A stretch of DNA of 64,000 bases from Cupriavidus metallidurans CH34 (GCF_000196015.1 NC_007974.2:1736001-1800000), one strand, 5' to 3'. Shown: positions 47,115 through 56,692, numbered from the stretch's first letter. The notes: generated from the sequence alone by a model not told the origin. Translations and numbers: made by a program.

Positions 47115-48575
47115 ATGGCTGAGCAGGCTTCGAACCATCATGATCTGCTGATCCGGGGCGGCACCGTGATCGACGGTAGCAAGGCACCGCGATTCACCGC
47201 CGACATTGCCGTGCGCGATGGCCGCATCGCCGCTATCGGCGACCTTGCTGGTCACACTGCCGAGCGCACGCTGGACGCCGCCGGCCGCATCGTCGCCCCG
47301 GGCTTTATCGACTCGCATACCCACGACGACCAGGCGGTGCTGTCGCAGGCGGCAATGCCGTTCAAGATCTCCCAGGGCGTGACCACGGTGGTGGCCGGCA
47401 ACTGCGGCATCAGCGCTGCACCGCTACGCGCCGACATGGACCTGCCGATGCCGCTGGGCCTGATCGATGCACCGCCTGAAGGCCGCTTCACAACCTTCGC
47501 CGCCTATCTGGACGCCCTGCGCGCCACCCCCAGCTCGGTGAACGTGGCAGCGATGGTGGGGCACTCCACGCTGCGCGCGGTCACCATGTCCGCGCTGGAT
47601 CGCCCCGCGAACGACGACGAGATCGCAGCCATGCAGGCGCTGGTCGAGGAAGCGATGCAGGCGGGTGCCATCGGGCTGTCGACCGGTACCTTCTACCCGC
47701 CGGCGATCAAGGCCACCACCGAGGAGATCATCGAAGTCTGCCGCCCGCTGAGCGCGCGCAAGGCGCTCTATGTCACGCACATGCGCAACGAGTCCGATCA
47801 GGTCATGGAAGCGCTCGAGGAGACCTTCCAGATCGGCCGCGCGCTGGAAGTACCCGTGGTGGTGTCGCACCACAAGGTGCAGAACACGCCAAACTTCGGC
47901 CGCAGCCGCGTCACCCTGCCCTTTATCCAGGAGACGATGCAGCACCAGTGCGTGTCGCTCGACTGCTATCCCTACACCGCCGGCTCCACCATGATCCGCA
48001 CCGAACCCGCCATGCTCGAGGGTCGCGTGCGCATCGCCTCCAGCGTGCCGCACCCAGAATGCACGGGCCGCGACCTGGATGACATCGCCCGCGAATGGGG
48101 CGTCGCCAAGCAGGAAGCCGCGCGGCGGCTGCAGCCCGGCACGGCCATCTACTTCCTGATGGACGAAGCCGACGTGCAACGCATCCTGGCTTTCGACGAA
48201 ACGATGATCGGGTCGGATGGCATCCCGGTCGGCGAGAATCCGCACCCGCGTCTGTGGGGCACATTCCCGCGTGTGCTGGGGCATTACTGCCGCGAGGTCG
48301 GCCTGTTCCCGCTGGAGACCGCCGTCTGGAAGATGACCGGCCTGACCGCGCGCAACTTCGGCCTGCACGGGCGCGGCACGCTGGCGGTCGGCAACCATGC
48401 CGACATGGTGATCTTCGATGCCGGCACCATCCGCGACGCCGCCGACTACGACACGCCCACGCGCCCGGCCGAGGGCATCGACACCGTGATCGTCAACGGC
48501 GCCATCACCTGGCACGGCGGGCAGCATACCGGCGCCAGGAACGGCCAGGTCATCAAGCGTCGTCACGCCGCCTGA
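47115..48575 (+). CDS. N-acyl-D-amino-acid deacylase (D-aminoacylase family)
   Basis: A 486-residue amidohydrolase-superfamily enzyme that releases a D-amino acid from its N-acyl form. The small beta domain opens with HDLLIRGGTVIDGSKAPRF. The metal site shows GFIDSHTHDDQ (His-x-His), later VTHMRNES and VVVSHHKVQNT, and a C-terminal Asp in MIGSDGIP. The start at 47115 is chosen because AGGAGA lies seven bases upstream; 47091 is an alternative. It is the last gene of the peptide/D-amino-acid operon, so its product probably feeds the FAD oxidase at the front of the operon. Confidence 0.9.
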   Translation: MAEQASNHHDLLIRGGTVIDGSKAPRFTADIAVRDGRIAAIGDLAGHTAERTLDAAGRIVAPGFIDSHTHDDQAVLSQAAMPFKISQGVTTVVAGNCGISAAPLRADMDLPMPLGLIDAPPEGRFTTFAAYLDALRATPSSVNVAAMVGHSTLRAVTMSALDRPANDDEIAAMQALVEEAMQAGAIGLSTGTFYPPAIKATTEEIIEVCRPLSARKALYVTHMRNESDQVMEALEETFQIGRALEVPVVVSHHKVQNTPNFGRSRVTLPFIQETMQHQCVSLDCYPYTAGSTMIRTEPAMLEGRVRIASSVPHPECTGRDLDDIAREWGVAKQEAARRLQPGTAIYFLMDEADVQRILAFDETMIGSDGIPVGENPHPRLWGTFPRVLGHYCREVGLFPLETAVWKMTGLTARNFGLHGRGTLAVGNHADMVIFDAGTIRDAADYDTPTRPAEGIDTVIVNGAITWHGGQHTGARNGQVIKRRHAA

Positions 48576-48888
48576 TGACCTGGCGGGAAGCACCGAGGCC
48601 GAGTGTCATGAGCCCCGGCCTCGGACGCTTCCTCGTAGCGGCTAGAAGCGGTGGCGCAAGCGCGACTTTCCGGAATGTGCCGGCTGCCCCGGTTGTTGCG
48701 GACAGCGTGGGGTTGTGTTGGTCGTAGACCACCGTGGCCCCAAACGGATCAAAGTCCGCGTTTACCCCAGCAGCAGCTTGAAGGCTCGACGGCTCCGCGG
48801 CCCTGGCCTGTTCCGCGCAGCGAAAGCCCCGCACCACGACGGCGCCGCAGGTGCTACGCTGCATCCACTTCCCAACAGGCACGCGACC
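48576..48888. other. Gap between the deacylase and enoyl-CoA hydratase genes
   Basis: About 313 bp with no recognisable gene or terminator. The frames on both strands read as low-conservation Arg/Ala/Gly-rich sequence. The promoter of the gene at 48889 should be here, but no clear boxes were found. Confidence 0.4.
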
Positions 48889-49758
48889 ATGACCACTACG
48901 CCCCCGGCTTTCGAGACGCTTCAGTACGCCGTGCAGAACGGCATTGCCACGATTTCGCTTCACCGCCCCGAGAAGATGAACGCGTTCACACACCAGATGT
49001 GTGAAGACCTGATCGCGGCATTTGACGCGACGGATGCCGACGACAATGTGCGCGCCGTGATCGTGACCGGCAGCGGCCGTGCGTTCTGCGCGGGTGCCGA
49101 CCTGTCCAGCGGTGGCGCCACCTTCGACTACGAGAAGCGTTATGGATCGACCGGCGTGAAACGTGACGGCGGCGGCCGAGTCGTGCTGCGCATTTTCCGC
49201 AGCCTCAAGCCGGTCATCGCTGCCGTGAACGGCGCCGCGGTTGGTGTCGGCGTCACCATGCAGTTGCCGATGGACATCCGCATCGCCTCGACCGACGCAA
49301 AGTTCGGCCTCGTGTTCGCACGGCGGGGGATTACGCCGGAAGCGGCTTCGTCATGGTTCCTGTCGCGCGTCGTGGGGATTTCGACGGCACTGGAATGGTG
49401 TTTTTCGGGTCGCGTATTCAGCGCGCAGGAAGCGCACGAGCGCGGACTCGTCCGTTCGCTCCATGCGCCCGAGGATCTGCTGCCGGCGGCCTATGCCATT
49501 GCCAGGGAGATCGCGGACAACGCCGCCCCGGTTTCGGTCGCCATGGCGCGCCAGATGATCTGGCGCATGGCAGGGGCCGCTCATCCCATGGACGCCCACA
49601 AGGTGGATAGCCGCGCGATCCAGTCGCGTGGTCAGTCGGACGATGCGAAGGAAGGTATTGCGAGCTTTCTCGAGAAGCGTCCGGCACAGTTCCCGAACCG
49701 CGTATCGAGCCAGATGCCGGACTTCTTTGACTGGCAGGGCGAGCCAGACTTCGAGTAA
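48889..49758 (+). CDS. Enoyl-CoA hydratase/isomerase family protein
   Basis: A 289-residue crotonase-fold enzyme. The oxyanion-hole and CoA-binding segments VIVTGSGRAFCAGADLSSG and IAAVNGAAVGVGVTMQLPMDIRIAS are clear. The catalytic loop reads ARRGITPEAASSWFLSRVVG, with Glu in the position of the second catalytic Glu of hydratases. An insert after FCAGADLS (GGATFDYEKRYG) is common in the short-chain hydratase/isomerase relatives of Burkholderiales. The start at 48889 fits the conserved opening. Substrate is unknown; the neighbours do not define a beta-oxidation set. Confidence 0.9.
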   Translation: MTTTPPAFETLQYAVQNGIATISLHRPEKMNAFTHQMCEDLIAAFDATDADDNVRAVIVTGSGRAFCAGADLSSGGATFDYEKRYGSTGVKRDGGGRVVLRIFRSLKPVIAAVNGAAVGVGVTMQLPMDIRIASTDAKFGLVFARRGITPEAASSWFLSRVVGISTALEWCFSGRVFSAQEAHERGLVRSLHAPEDLLPAAYAIAREIADNAAPVSVAMARQMIWRMAGAAHPMDAHKVDSRAIQSRGQSDDAKEGIASFLEKRPAQFPNRVSSQMPDFFDWQGEPDFE

Positions 49759-49773
49759 GCCGCCAATCGCCGG

Positions 49774-49804
49774 CGATTCGCGAGCCGAGGCGGTACGCGA
49801 ATCG
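49774..49804. terminator. Inverted repeat between two convergent genes
   Basis: CGATTCGCG (49774-49782) and CGCGAATCG (49796-49804) form a perfect 9-bp stem with a 13-base loop. It sits between the convergent enoyl-CoA hydratase and Ldh2-family genes, where a two-way terminator is expected. There is no T tract, so the assignment is uncertain. Confidence 0.4.
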
Positions 49805-49823
49805 TCGTCATAGGATGGCTCGG

Positions 49824-50834
49824 CTATCGCAGCTTGAGCAGATCCTCGTACAGCGCCCGTGGCACCGTCACGCCCGCCTCATCGCTCCTGGCTCGCGCGG
49901 CGTAGCGGCGTTGCGACGGCAAGCGCGCGCCCTGGCTCGTGATTGCCTCGAACAGGCTCTCGGCTTTCTCAAGGTACTCGCTGGCCCGATCGCCCAGAAA
50001 GACGGTGGGATCGAATGCCAGCAGCAGTTCGCCATGACAAGGCGTGGCCCCCGCGCTCGCATCGAACGCCATGGATTCGGCGCTGGTCATGTCGCCGATC
50101 AGCGGGCCGGCCATCAGTTCGATCATCGCGGACAACGCAGACCCCTTGTGCCCGCCGAACGTCAGCATGGCGCCTTTCAGGGCCGCCAGCGGGTCGGTCG
50201 TCGGGTTCCCGTCCGCATCGATGGCCCACCCCTCCGGCAGCGCCTTGCCTTGCCGGCGATGAAGCTCGATATCGCCTCTGGCGATCGCGCTGGTCGCAAA
50301 GTCGAAGACAAATGGCGTTCTGCCCGGACGCGGCCAGGCGAACGCCAGGGGATTCGTTCCGAATACCGGTTTGGTTCCGCCGGCAGGGGCCACCCACGCG
50401 TGGCTGGGCGTCATGGCCATTGCGACCAGTCCTTCGCTCGCCAGCGATTCCACTTCGGGCCAGAGCGCGGAGAAGTGAAAGCAGCGATTGATGGCCATGG
50501 CCGCCAAACCGCATTCCCGGGCTTTCCGGATGAAATGCGGCAGGCCGGTCTGAAACGCCAGCAGCGAGTTACCAAAGCGGGCATCGACCCGGACGATCGC
50601 TTTCGCCTGATCGACGACTTCCGGCACCGCGTGGCCATCCACCTTCCCGTTGCGAATGGTATGAACGCAGACCAGCAAGCGATACAGGCCATGAGACTGG
50701 CACTCGTCGCGCTGGCCCGCGACGATCACGTCCGTGATCGCCTTGCTGTGCGCCTCGGAGTAGCCGTTCGTTTGCAGAACGTTGAGCGAAAGCTCGCGTA
50801 CCTCCGCGAGCGAGAGCTGGATGGTTTCCGACAT
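49824..50834 (-). CDS. Ldh2/DpkA-type NAD(P)-dependent reductase
   Basis: A 336-residue oxidoreductase of the malate/L-lactate dehydrogenase-2 superfamily, which includes delta1-pyrroline-2-carboxylate/delta1-piperideine-2-carboxylate reductase. Visible are QRDECQSHGLYRL with the catalytic His, PVFGTNPLAFAWPRPGRTPFVFDFATSAIARG and TFGGHKGSALSAMIELMAG. The start at 50834 begins MSETIQLSLAEV; a longer frame has no support. It lies 37 bp downstream of the aldehyde dehydrogenase gene and beside a hydroxyproline-type deaminase gene. A role in reducing a cyclic imine from proline or hydroxyproline is therefore the best reading. Confidence 0.82.
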   Translation of the reverse strand: MSETIQLSLAEVRELSLNVLQTNGYSEAHSKAITDVIVAGQRDECQSHGLYRLLVCVHTIRNGKVDGHAVPEVVDQAKAIVRVDARFGNSLLAFQTGLPHFIRKARECGLAAMAINRCFHFSALWPEVESLASEGLVAMAMTPSHAWVAPAGGTKPVFGTNPLAFAWPRPGRTPFVFDFATSAIARGDIELHRRQGKALPEGWAIDADGNPTTDPLAALKGAMLTFGGHKGSALSAMIELMAGPLIGDMTSAESMAFDASAGATPCHGELLLAFDPTVFLGDRASEYLEKAESLFEAITSQGARLPSQRRYAARARSDEAGVTVPRALYEDLLKLR

Positions 50835-50871
50835 TGATCTGCCATGCCTCCTTATCGTTGCCTGTGAGATA

Positions 50872-52296
50872 TCACGCGCGCTGGAGCAGCCACTCCGGCG
50901 CATCCTGAAGTGCCACGGGCCGAAGAAAACGCTGCAAGGCAGCATACCCGACCGACGTGGTCTTCGGATCGGTGGACGCCGGCCAGGGGCCGCCATGTTG
51001 CTGCGCGCGCGTCACGGCGACGCCGGTCGGTACACCAGAGAACAGCACGCGGCCCCCAATGTTCTGGGCCACGCGCACGATCTCGCGATTCTCGTGGTTG
51101 TCCTGGTCGCCCCCCCAGATCGTGACCGTGAGCGATCCCTTGACGGCGGAGAGTACATCGGGAATCGCATCGACGGATGGCACCATGACCACTACGGCCG
51201 CTGGACCGAACATTTCCTCGTGGAGGCTGGCATCCGCGATAAAGGCAGCGCCGGTGGTCTGGAACAGGCGGGGAGCCGGGCCGGCCCCAGCCTCATTCCC
51301 TTCCAGTACGACCTCGATATTGGCATTCGCCTTGATACGCGCGACGGCATCTTCAAAACCATTGCGGATGCCTTCGCTCAGCATCCGATGGGTGGCCTGC
51401 CCCGCCAGCGAGTCGCCCAGCGCCGAGACAAACTCGCGGCCGCGCTGGTCATCGACCACCACGATAACGCCGGGGCTGGTACAGAACTGGCCGCAGCCTT
51501 GCAGCATCGACGCCGCCAGCACCTTGGCCGGCGCAACCGGGTCGTCATGCAGTGCCGCAGGGAGCACCACCACCGGATTGATCGAACCGAGTTCGCCGAA
51601 GAAGGGAATCGGGATCTCGCGCTCATTCGCGGCGCGCCACAAGGCCACGCCACCCTGATAGGAGCCCGTGAACGCCACGCCCGCGATCAGCGGATGCTTG
51701 ACCAGATGGATATTGGCGTCGCGCGACATGTCGCAGTCGAGCATCGAGAACACGCCCTCTTCCACACCTTGCGCGCGCAGGACCTCTGCGGCAATCTTCG
51801 CCACCTCGATTGACAGGCGCGGATGTCCGCCATGCGGCTTCACGATGACCGGACAACCCGCAGCCAACGCCGATGCGGTGTCTCCGCCCAGGACCGAGAA
51901 CGCGAACGGGAAGTTGCTGGCTGCAAATACGGCAACCGGACCAATCGGGACCATGACACGGGTCAGACGCGGACGGCCCGACGGAGGCGGGCCGGGAATG
52001 GCTTCGTCATCCACCTGGACGTAGGGGACGCCCGCCACGACTTCATCCGCGAAGCCCCGCAACTGGAACGATGTGCGGGCGATCTCCCCCGTCAGCCGTG
52101 GGATGCCGAGGCCGGTTTCCTCGTCGGCCATCACCGCGAGTTCATTCGCGCGCGCGTCGAGGGCGTCGGCCAGCGCACGCAGCACGCCACTGCGGACCGT
52201 GGGACTCGAATGCGCCCATGCCGCGCTGGCCTCGTGGGCGCGCGTGGCGTGCTGGTCGATGATCGCGAAGACTTGGTTCTGTTCGGAAGCGTGCAT
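50872..52296 (-). CDS. 2-ketoglutarate semialdehyde dehydrogenase-type aldehyde dehydrogenase
   Basis: A 474-residue NAD(P)-dependent enzyme of the class that oxidises 2-oxoglutarate semialdehyde to 2-oxoglutarate. It shows VPIGPVAVFAASNFPFAFSVLGGDTASALAAGCPV, GVAFTGSYQGG, catalytic Glu in FFGELGSINPV and catalytic Cys in GCGQFCTSPG. It is about 45 residues shorter at the N-terminus than typical relatives; the frame stays open to 52398 but the extra 34 residues look unlike the family. It lies between the Ldh2-type and deaminase genes on the same strand, matching the last step of hydroxyproline catabolism. Confidence 0.87.
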   Translation of the reverse strand: MHASEQNQVFAIIDQHATRAHEASAAWAHSSPTVRSGVLRALADALDARANELAVMADEETGLGIPRLTGEIARTSFQLRGFADEVVAGVPYVQVDDEAIPGPPPSGRPRLTRVMVPIGPVAVFAASNFPFAFSVLGGDTASALAAGCPVIVKPHGGHPRLSIEVAKIAAEVLRAQGVEEGVFSMLDCDMSRDANIHLVKHPLIAGVAFTGSYQGGVALWRAANEREIPIPFFGELGSINPVVVLPAALHDDPVAPAKVLAASMLQGCGQFCTSPGVIVVVDDQRGREFVSALGDSLAGQATHRMLSEGIRNGFEDAVARIKANANIEVVLEGNEAGAGPAPRLFQTTGAAFIADASLHEEMFGPAAVVVMVPSVDAIPDVLSAVKGSLTVTIWGGDQDNHENREIVRVAQNIGGRVLFSGVPTGVAVTRAQQHGGPWPASTDPKTTSVGYAALQRFLRPVALQDAPEWLLQRA

Positions 52297-52446
52297 GAAT
52301 GGAAACGAGGGAGTCTGACGGAAAAGCGGAGAAGCGAGCGGAGCACGAAAGCTCTGCATCGCGGAGAAGGAGTACAGATGGGTAGAACATGCGCCCAAGG
52401 CAGCCGACTTCGCCGCCTTGGGATGGTCATGCAGGGTCAGACAGGA

Positions 52447-53391
52447 TCAGGCGTCCACGCCTTTGGACCACTCGCGATACCAGTCGCGGAAGAGTGCGTA
52501 CTGCTGTTCCGCGTAGTTGCGCTGCGCATCGCTCAGCGCGTCCGTCTCGTTGAAATGCAGCGTGTATTCCTTGTCGCCGTTCAGGACCATCAGGTGCTTG
52601 TAGAACAGGACCAGATCAGTGCCTTCGTCGAACGAGGACAGGACATGCAGCGCCGCCTCCAGCTCCCTGGCCAGGCGACGCGCCTTGACGTCGCCAGCAG
52701 CCGCCTGCTTGCTCAGCTTGACCAGTTGCAGCACTTCACGCGGCAGCGCGTTGCCGATACCGGTGATGGCACCGGTGGCGCCGCAGTTCACAAACCCGTG
52801 GAACACTTGCGTGTCGACACCGGCCATCAGGATCACGTTCTCGTCCTGCGAGGTGATGTTCTCCGCGGCATAGCGCATGTCCGCCGCGCCGCCAAACTCC
52901 TTGAAGCCAATCAGGTTCGGGAACTGGCGGCGGAGTTCGAAGAACAGGTCCCCCCGGGTGGCGAAGCCATAGTACGGGCTGTTGTAGATCACCGCGGGCA
53001 GGCTCGGCGCGGCAGCAAGGATGGCGGAGAAATGCGCCTTCTGCGCGGCCGGGGACGCGCCACGCGACAGCACGCGCGGAATAACCATCAGGCCGTGCGC
53101 GCCAACCTTCGCGGCGTGCGCGGCGTGGGAAACGGCTTCCTTCGAATTGACGGCGCCGGTGCCGACGATGGTCGGCACGCCCGCTGCCACGAGGCGGGCC
53201 ACGCCTTCCTGGCGTTGTTGCTCCGTCAGCAGCGGCCAATCTCCCATCGACCCGCAGTAGACGACCGCGCTCATGCCGAGTTCGATCAGTTCCTTGCCCT
53301 TGGCGACGAGCGCGTCGAAGTCCGGCTTGCGATCCGGAGTGCAAGGGGTCATGAGTGCGGGGATAGTACCCTCAAAAATCTTGGAAGACAT
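52447..53391 (-). CDS. DHDPS-family 1-pyrroline-4-hydroxy-2-carboxylate deaminase
   Basis: A 314-residue class I aldolase-fold enzyme. The Schiff-base Lys164 (IGFKEFGG), the catalytic Tyr136 (VIYNSPYYGF) and the substrate-carboxylate motif YCGSMGDWPLL in place of GTTGE are visible. The whole sequence resembles hydroxyproline-pathway deaminases, which turn 1-pyrroline-4-hydroxy-2-carboxylate into 2-oxoglutarate semialdehyde and ammonia. The start at 53391 gives MSSKIFEGTIPALMTPC. It leads the unit with the semialdehyde dehydrogenase and Ldh2-type reductase. The epimerase and D-hydroxyproline oxidase that start the pathway are not in the window. Keto-deoxy-glucarate dehydratase is an alternative. 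Confidence 0.8.
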   Translation of the reverse strand: MSSKIFEGTIPALMTPCTPDRKPDFDALVAKGKELIELGMSAVVYCGSMGDWPLLTEQQRQEGVARLVAAGVPTIVGTGAVNSKEAVSHAAHAAKVGAHGLMVIPRVLSRGASPAAQKAHFSAILAAAPSLPAVIYNSPYYGFATRGDLFFELRRQFPNLIGFKEFGGAADMRYAAENITSQDENVILMAGVDTQVFHGFVNCGATGAITGIGNALPREVLQLVKLSKQAAAGDVKARRLARELEAALHVLSSFDEGTDLVLFYKHLMVLNGDKEYTLHFNETDALSDAQRNYAEQQYALFRDWYREWSKGVDA

Positions 53392-53492
53392 CACGCGGTC
53401 CTGAGTCAGAAAGTTTCGATAAGAGCGGAATCGGGGCTCCCGGAAACAGCCTCCGGGAGACTGCCTTGTCAGGATGACGATCCCTGCTTCGT

Positions 53493-53722
53493 GCATATTG
53501 TATAAAATCTGTCGCGGAAGGTGCTACGAGATTTCGTCAGGGTTTACCCGTCAGCCCGCACCAGTCTGGCTCGTCCGACACCCCCCTTCGACTCCGCAGG
53601 TGCACCATTTTCTGGCTTGTAGCGGCCCTTTCCGGGAGATTGATGACGGCTTTCCGGCCCCAGTGGTTCCCGGCCAAAGGGTAAACCCCTCATTTCCGTA
53701 TATTGCATGTTGTATAAAATCT
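53493..53722. promoter_or_regulatory. Two 18-bp direct repeats in the divergent promoter region
   Basis: GCATATTGTATAAAATCT (53493-53510) and GCATGTTGTATAAAATCT (53705-53722) match at 17 of 18 positions and lie in the same orientation 212 bp apart. The first is about 100 bp upstream of the deaminase gene and the second about 70 bp upstream of the MHS transporter gene. TTGTATA halves are typical of GntR/FCD operators, and two such regulators lie just downstream of the transporter. The rest of the 401-bp gap 53392-53792 has no gene. Confidence 0.65.
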
Positions 53723-53792
53723 CACCACTGACGCCGGTGTGGCGAGGCGGGAATCCACCCGCTGGTCAGCAGAGACAAAAGGACGAGCAAAG

Positions 53793-55172
53793 ATGGCGAA
53801 TCAACTCAGCGAGGCTGTCCCCGAAGCGAGTGTGGGACGACAACGCGGCACGACAACAACAAAAGATCTGCGCCGCGTTGTCGCGGCTGCGATGGTTGGG
53901 TCCGTAGCGGAATGGTATGAGTTCTTCCTGTATGGAACGGCATCCGCACTGGTATTCGGGACGCACTTCTTCAAGAAAACAGGGAATCCGGTCGATGGCC
54001 TGATCGCGGCCTTCGCGCTCTATGCCGTAGGGTTCGCCGCACGGCCGATCGGCGGGATCGTCTTCGGTTACTACGGCGACAAGTTCGGCCGCAAGTACCT
54101 GCTCCAGGTCAGTCTGGTAGCCGTGGGGATCACGACGTTCCTGATGGGCTGCCTTCCCACGTTCGACGTGATCGGGTACTGGGCCCCCGCCCTGCTCGTC
54201 ACGCTGCGCCTTATCCAGGGCTTTGCCTTCGGTGGCGAATGGGGTGGCGCCGTCCTTCTGGTGAGCGAGCACAGCCCGGACGACCGGCGCGGCTACTGGG
54301 CAAGCTGGCCGCAAGCAGGCGTGCCGGCTGGCAACCTCGTCGCCACGCTCATCCTGCTCGCGCTCTCGAGCACGCTGCCGGAACAGGACTTCCTGTCCTG
54401 GGGCTGGCGAGTCGCCTTCTGGTTCTCCGCCGTGGTGGTGCTGATCGGGTTCTGGATCCGTCGCAAGGTCGATGATGCGCCGATCTTCAAGGAATCCCAG
54501 GAACGGCGCGAAAAGGAACATGCGACCCAGCAAGGCGTCCGGTACGTTCTGCGCTATCACTGGAAGGAAGTGCTGATCGGCATTGGCGCGCGCTTCGCGG
54601 AGAACATCCTCTACTACATGGTGGTGACGTTCTCCATCACGTACCTGAAGCTCGTGGTCGGCGCGGATACCACGCGCATTCTCAAGCTGATGTTCTTTGC
54701 CAATGCCCTGCACTTCATGATCATTCCGTTCATGGGCTACCTGTCGGACATCATCGGTCGCAAACCGGTGTACCTGACCGGCGCGGTCCTGACGGCGGCC
54801 TGGGGCTTCATTGGCTTCCCGATGATGGACACCGGGAACGACTGGATCATCATGGCTGCCATCGTGCTGGGCCTGGCAATCGAGTCGATGACCTACTCGC
54901 CCTACTCCGCGCTCATGACCGAGATGTTCCCGACGAACGTCCGATACACCGCGCTCTCGCTGTGCTACCAGATCGCACCGCTGATGGCCGGATCGCTGGC
55001 TCCGCTGATCGCGCTGTCGCTGCTGGAGAAATACCACTCCTCCACGCCGATCGCCCTCTACCTGGTGGCCGCCGCCGTGATCTCGATCATCAGCGTTGCC
55101 GCCGCGAAGGAAACGCGCGGCAAGTCATTGCGTGACGTCGACGCCGAGGCGAAAGCCCGTGTGAATGGCTGA
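53793..55172 (+). CDS. MFS transporter, metabolite:H+ symporter (MHS) family
   Basis: A 459-residue proton symporter with 12 membrane helices. The family marks are [51 protein letters not shown] and [33 protein letters not shown] precedes the ATG. MHS carriers import carboxylates, betaines and proline-like compounds. Divergence from the deaminase-aldehyde dehydrogenase-reductase unit, with shared repeats, suggests it imports the hydroxyproline- or proline-related substrate. A terminator follows at once. Confidence 0.92.
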   Translation: MANQLSEAVPEASVGRQRGTTTTKDLRRVVAAAMVGSVAEWYEFFLYGTASALVFGTHFFKKTGNPVDGLIAAFALYAVGFAARPIGGIVFGYYGDKFGRKYLLQVSLVAVGITTFLMGCLPTFDVIGYWAPALLVTLRLIQGFAFGGEWGGAVLLVSEHSPDDRRGYWASWPQAGVPAGNLVATLILLALSSTLPEQDFLSWGWRVAFWFSAVVVLIGFWIRRKVDDAPIFKESQERREKEHATQQGVRYVLRYHWKEVLIGIGARFAENILYYMVVTFSITYLKLVVGADTTRILKLMFFANALHFMIIPFMGYLSDIIGRKPVYLTGAVLTAAWGFIGFPMMDTGNDWIIMAAIVLGLAIESMTYSPYSALMTEMFPTNVRYTALSLCYQIAPLMAGSLAPLIALSLLEKYHSSTPIALYLVAAAVISIISVAAAKETRGKSLRDVDAEAKARVNG

Positions 55173-55189
55173 TCGAAGTCTCCGAGCAA

Positions 55190-55220
55190 CAAAAAAGCCG
55201 CCCTCTCCGGGCGGCTTTTG
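55190..55220 (+). terminator. Intrinsic terminator, probably two-way
   Basis: GCCGCCC/GGGCGGC (55197-55215) with a TCTCC loop, preceded by AAAAAA and followed by TTTTGTTTT. It lies 25 bp after the stop of the transporter gene and just before the 3' end of the first GntR gene on the other strand. Confidence 0.93.
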
Positions 55221-55255
55221 TTTTCGGGCCTGGCTATTGGCTCGATCCGCTCTGC

Positions 55256-55939
55256 TTAGCTGGTGCCGCGCCGACGGGAGAGCAGGAAGTTCCGCAGTTC
55301 CTCGCCGGCATGTTCGATATGCCGCTTCAACAGCGCGGCGGCGCCGCGCCCATCCCCTTTGCGACAGAGATCGACGAGTTGCCGGTGCTCGGCTTCGGCA
55401 ATCTCCCGGCTGGCCGTGGACAAGGAAAGCTGCAGGCGCGTGTAACGGTCCGTCTGCTGGAGCAGGGACGCGACGATGCTCACTGTCTTCGGCTGATCGG
55501 CCTTCGACAGCAGCAACTGATGCAGCATGGTATTCAGGTCGCCCCAGCGATCCTGCGCCTGCGCCTTCAGTTCGCCGCTGAACTCGGCCAGAATCGCGTC
55601 GAGTTCCTTGAAATCGTCGACGGAGAGCTTCTTCACGGACTTTCGGATCAGCGTGGGCTCCAGCAACGCCCGCAATTCGAACAACTCGGTGAGCTCTTCA
55701 ATGGAAAGCTCCGACACGATGGCTCCCTTGTGAGGGAGTATCTTCACCAGCCCTTCGCTTTCGAGCTGCACCAGCGCTTCACGCAGCGGGATGCGGCTGA
55801 TCCCGAGTTCATTGGCGAGCGCGTCCTGCCGGAGTTGATAGCCATCCACGTACTGGCCGGAGAGGATGCGGCGGCGAATTTCATCGGCGGCGGCCTCTGC
55901 TCGCGTCACATGCCGAAGACCAGGTTTATTGGTGACCAT
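55256..55939 (-). CDS. GntR/FCD-family regulator
   Basis: A 227-residue regulator with an N-terminal winged helix (about 12-75: AAADEIRRRILSGQYVDGYQLRQDALANELGISRIPLREALVQLESEGLVKILPHKGAIV) and a C-terminal FCD effector domain (about 85-210). The ligand residues include Asp, His and the late HAGEEL motif. The start at 55939 is inside a slightly longer frame. It lies beside a close paralogue upstream, spaced 72 bp on the same strand. It probably controls the divergent unit containing TTGTATAAAATCT repeats. Confidence 0.93.
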   Translation of the reverse strand: MVTNKPGLRHVTRAEAAADEIRRRILSGQYVDGYQLRQDALANELGISRIPLREALVQLESEGLVKILPHKGAIVSELSIEELTELFELRALLEPTLIRKSVKKLSVDDFKELDAILAEFSGELKAQAQDRWGDLNTMLHQLLLSKADQPKTVSIVASLLQQTDRYTRLQLSLSTASREIAEAEHRQLVDLCRKGDGRGAAALLKRHIEHAGEELRNFLLSRRRGTS

Positions 55940-56011
55940 TGGAAGTTGACAACGGCGCCACCTGGCGCCGTTTTGCATATTTTCTACATTCTACAGCAGG
56001 GCCATCGCGCC

Positions 56012-56692
56012 TTACGGCCTCCGGCGCTCCCGCAGAAACAGAATCAACTCCTCGCCGGCATGTTCGATATGCCGCTTGAGCAGCGCGCACGCCTCCCTCG
56101 ATTCGCCCAGCCGGCAAAGGCGGACGAGTTCCTCGTGTTCCGCCTTGGCGCGCTGCACGGCGGCATCGCTGATGGAGAGCTGCACCCGTGTGTAGCGATC
56201 GGTCTGCCGCAATAGCGACTGCACCAGGTCCAGGGACCTGGGCCGGTTGGCACGCCCGAGCAGGATGTCGTGCAGCTCGGTGTTGAGTTCGCCCCACCGG
56301 TGCGAATGCCCCTCGGCGAGCTCGATGGCGTAGCGCTTCAGGATTTCATCGAGTCGGTCGAAGTCATCCTTTGTGAGGCGGGGAATCGAATGTCGGAGCA
56401 GATGGGATTCGAGCAGCGCGCGCAACGAGAACAGCTCTTCGATGTCCTTCGTCGACAGCTCCGCAACAATCGCCCCCTTGTGGGGGACGATCTTCACCAG
56501 CCCTTCGTTCTCTAGCTGGACCAGTGCTTCCCGCACCGGGATGCGGCTGATGCCGAATTCTTCCGCGAGAAGATCCTGCTTGAGCTGAAAGCCCTCCACT
56601 AGCTCGCCTTCCAGGATTCGCCGCCTGAGTTCTTCCGTTGCCGCTTCGGCGCGTGTCGCCGCGCCTAGCGCAGACGTGGATCTTCCGTTCAT
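56012..56692 (-). CDS. GntR/FCD-family regulator, paralogue of the adjacent gene
   Basis: A 226-residue regulator of the same type. The winged helix (LRRRILEGELVEGFQLKQDLLAEEFGISRIPVREALVQLENEGLVKIVPHKGAIVAELS) is nearly colinear with that of the gene at 55256-55939, as are the C-terminal IEHAGEEL and LLKRHIEHAG stretches. The two look like a tandem duplication that has diverged. It leads the pair on this strand. An AT-rich ATATTGCATTCTACTG patch upstream (about 56746-56762) resembles the GCAT(A/G)TTG part of the repeats at 53.5 kb. Confidence 0.93.
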   Translation of the reverse strand: MNGRSTSALGAATRAEAATEELRRRILEGELVEGFQLKQDLLAEEFGISRIPVREALVQLENEGLVKIVPHKGAIVAELSTKDIEELFSLRALLESHLLRHSIPRLTKDDFDRLDEILKRYAIELAEGHSHRWGELNTELHDILLGRANRPRSLDLVQSLLRQTDRYTRVQLSISDAAVQRAKAEHEELVRLCRLGESREACALLKRHIEHAGEELILFLRERRRP

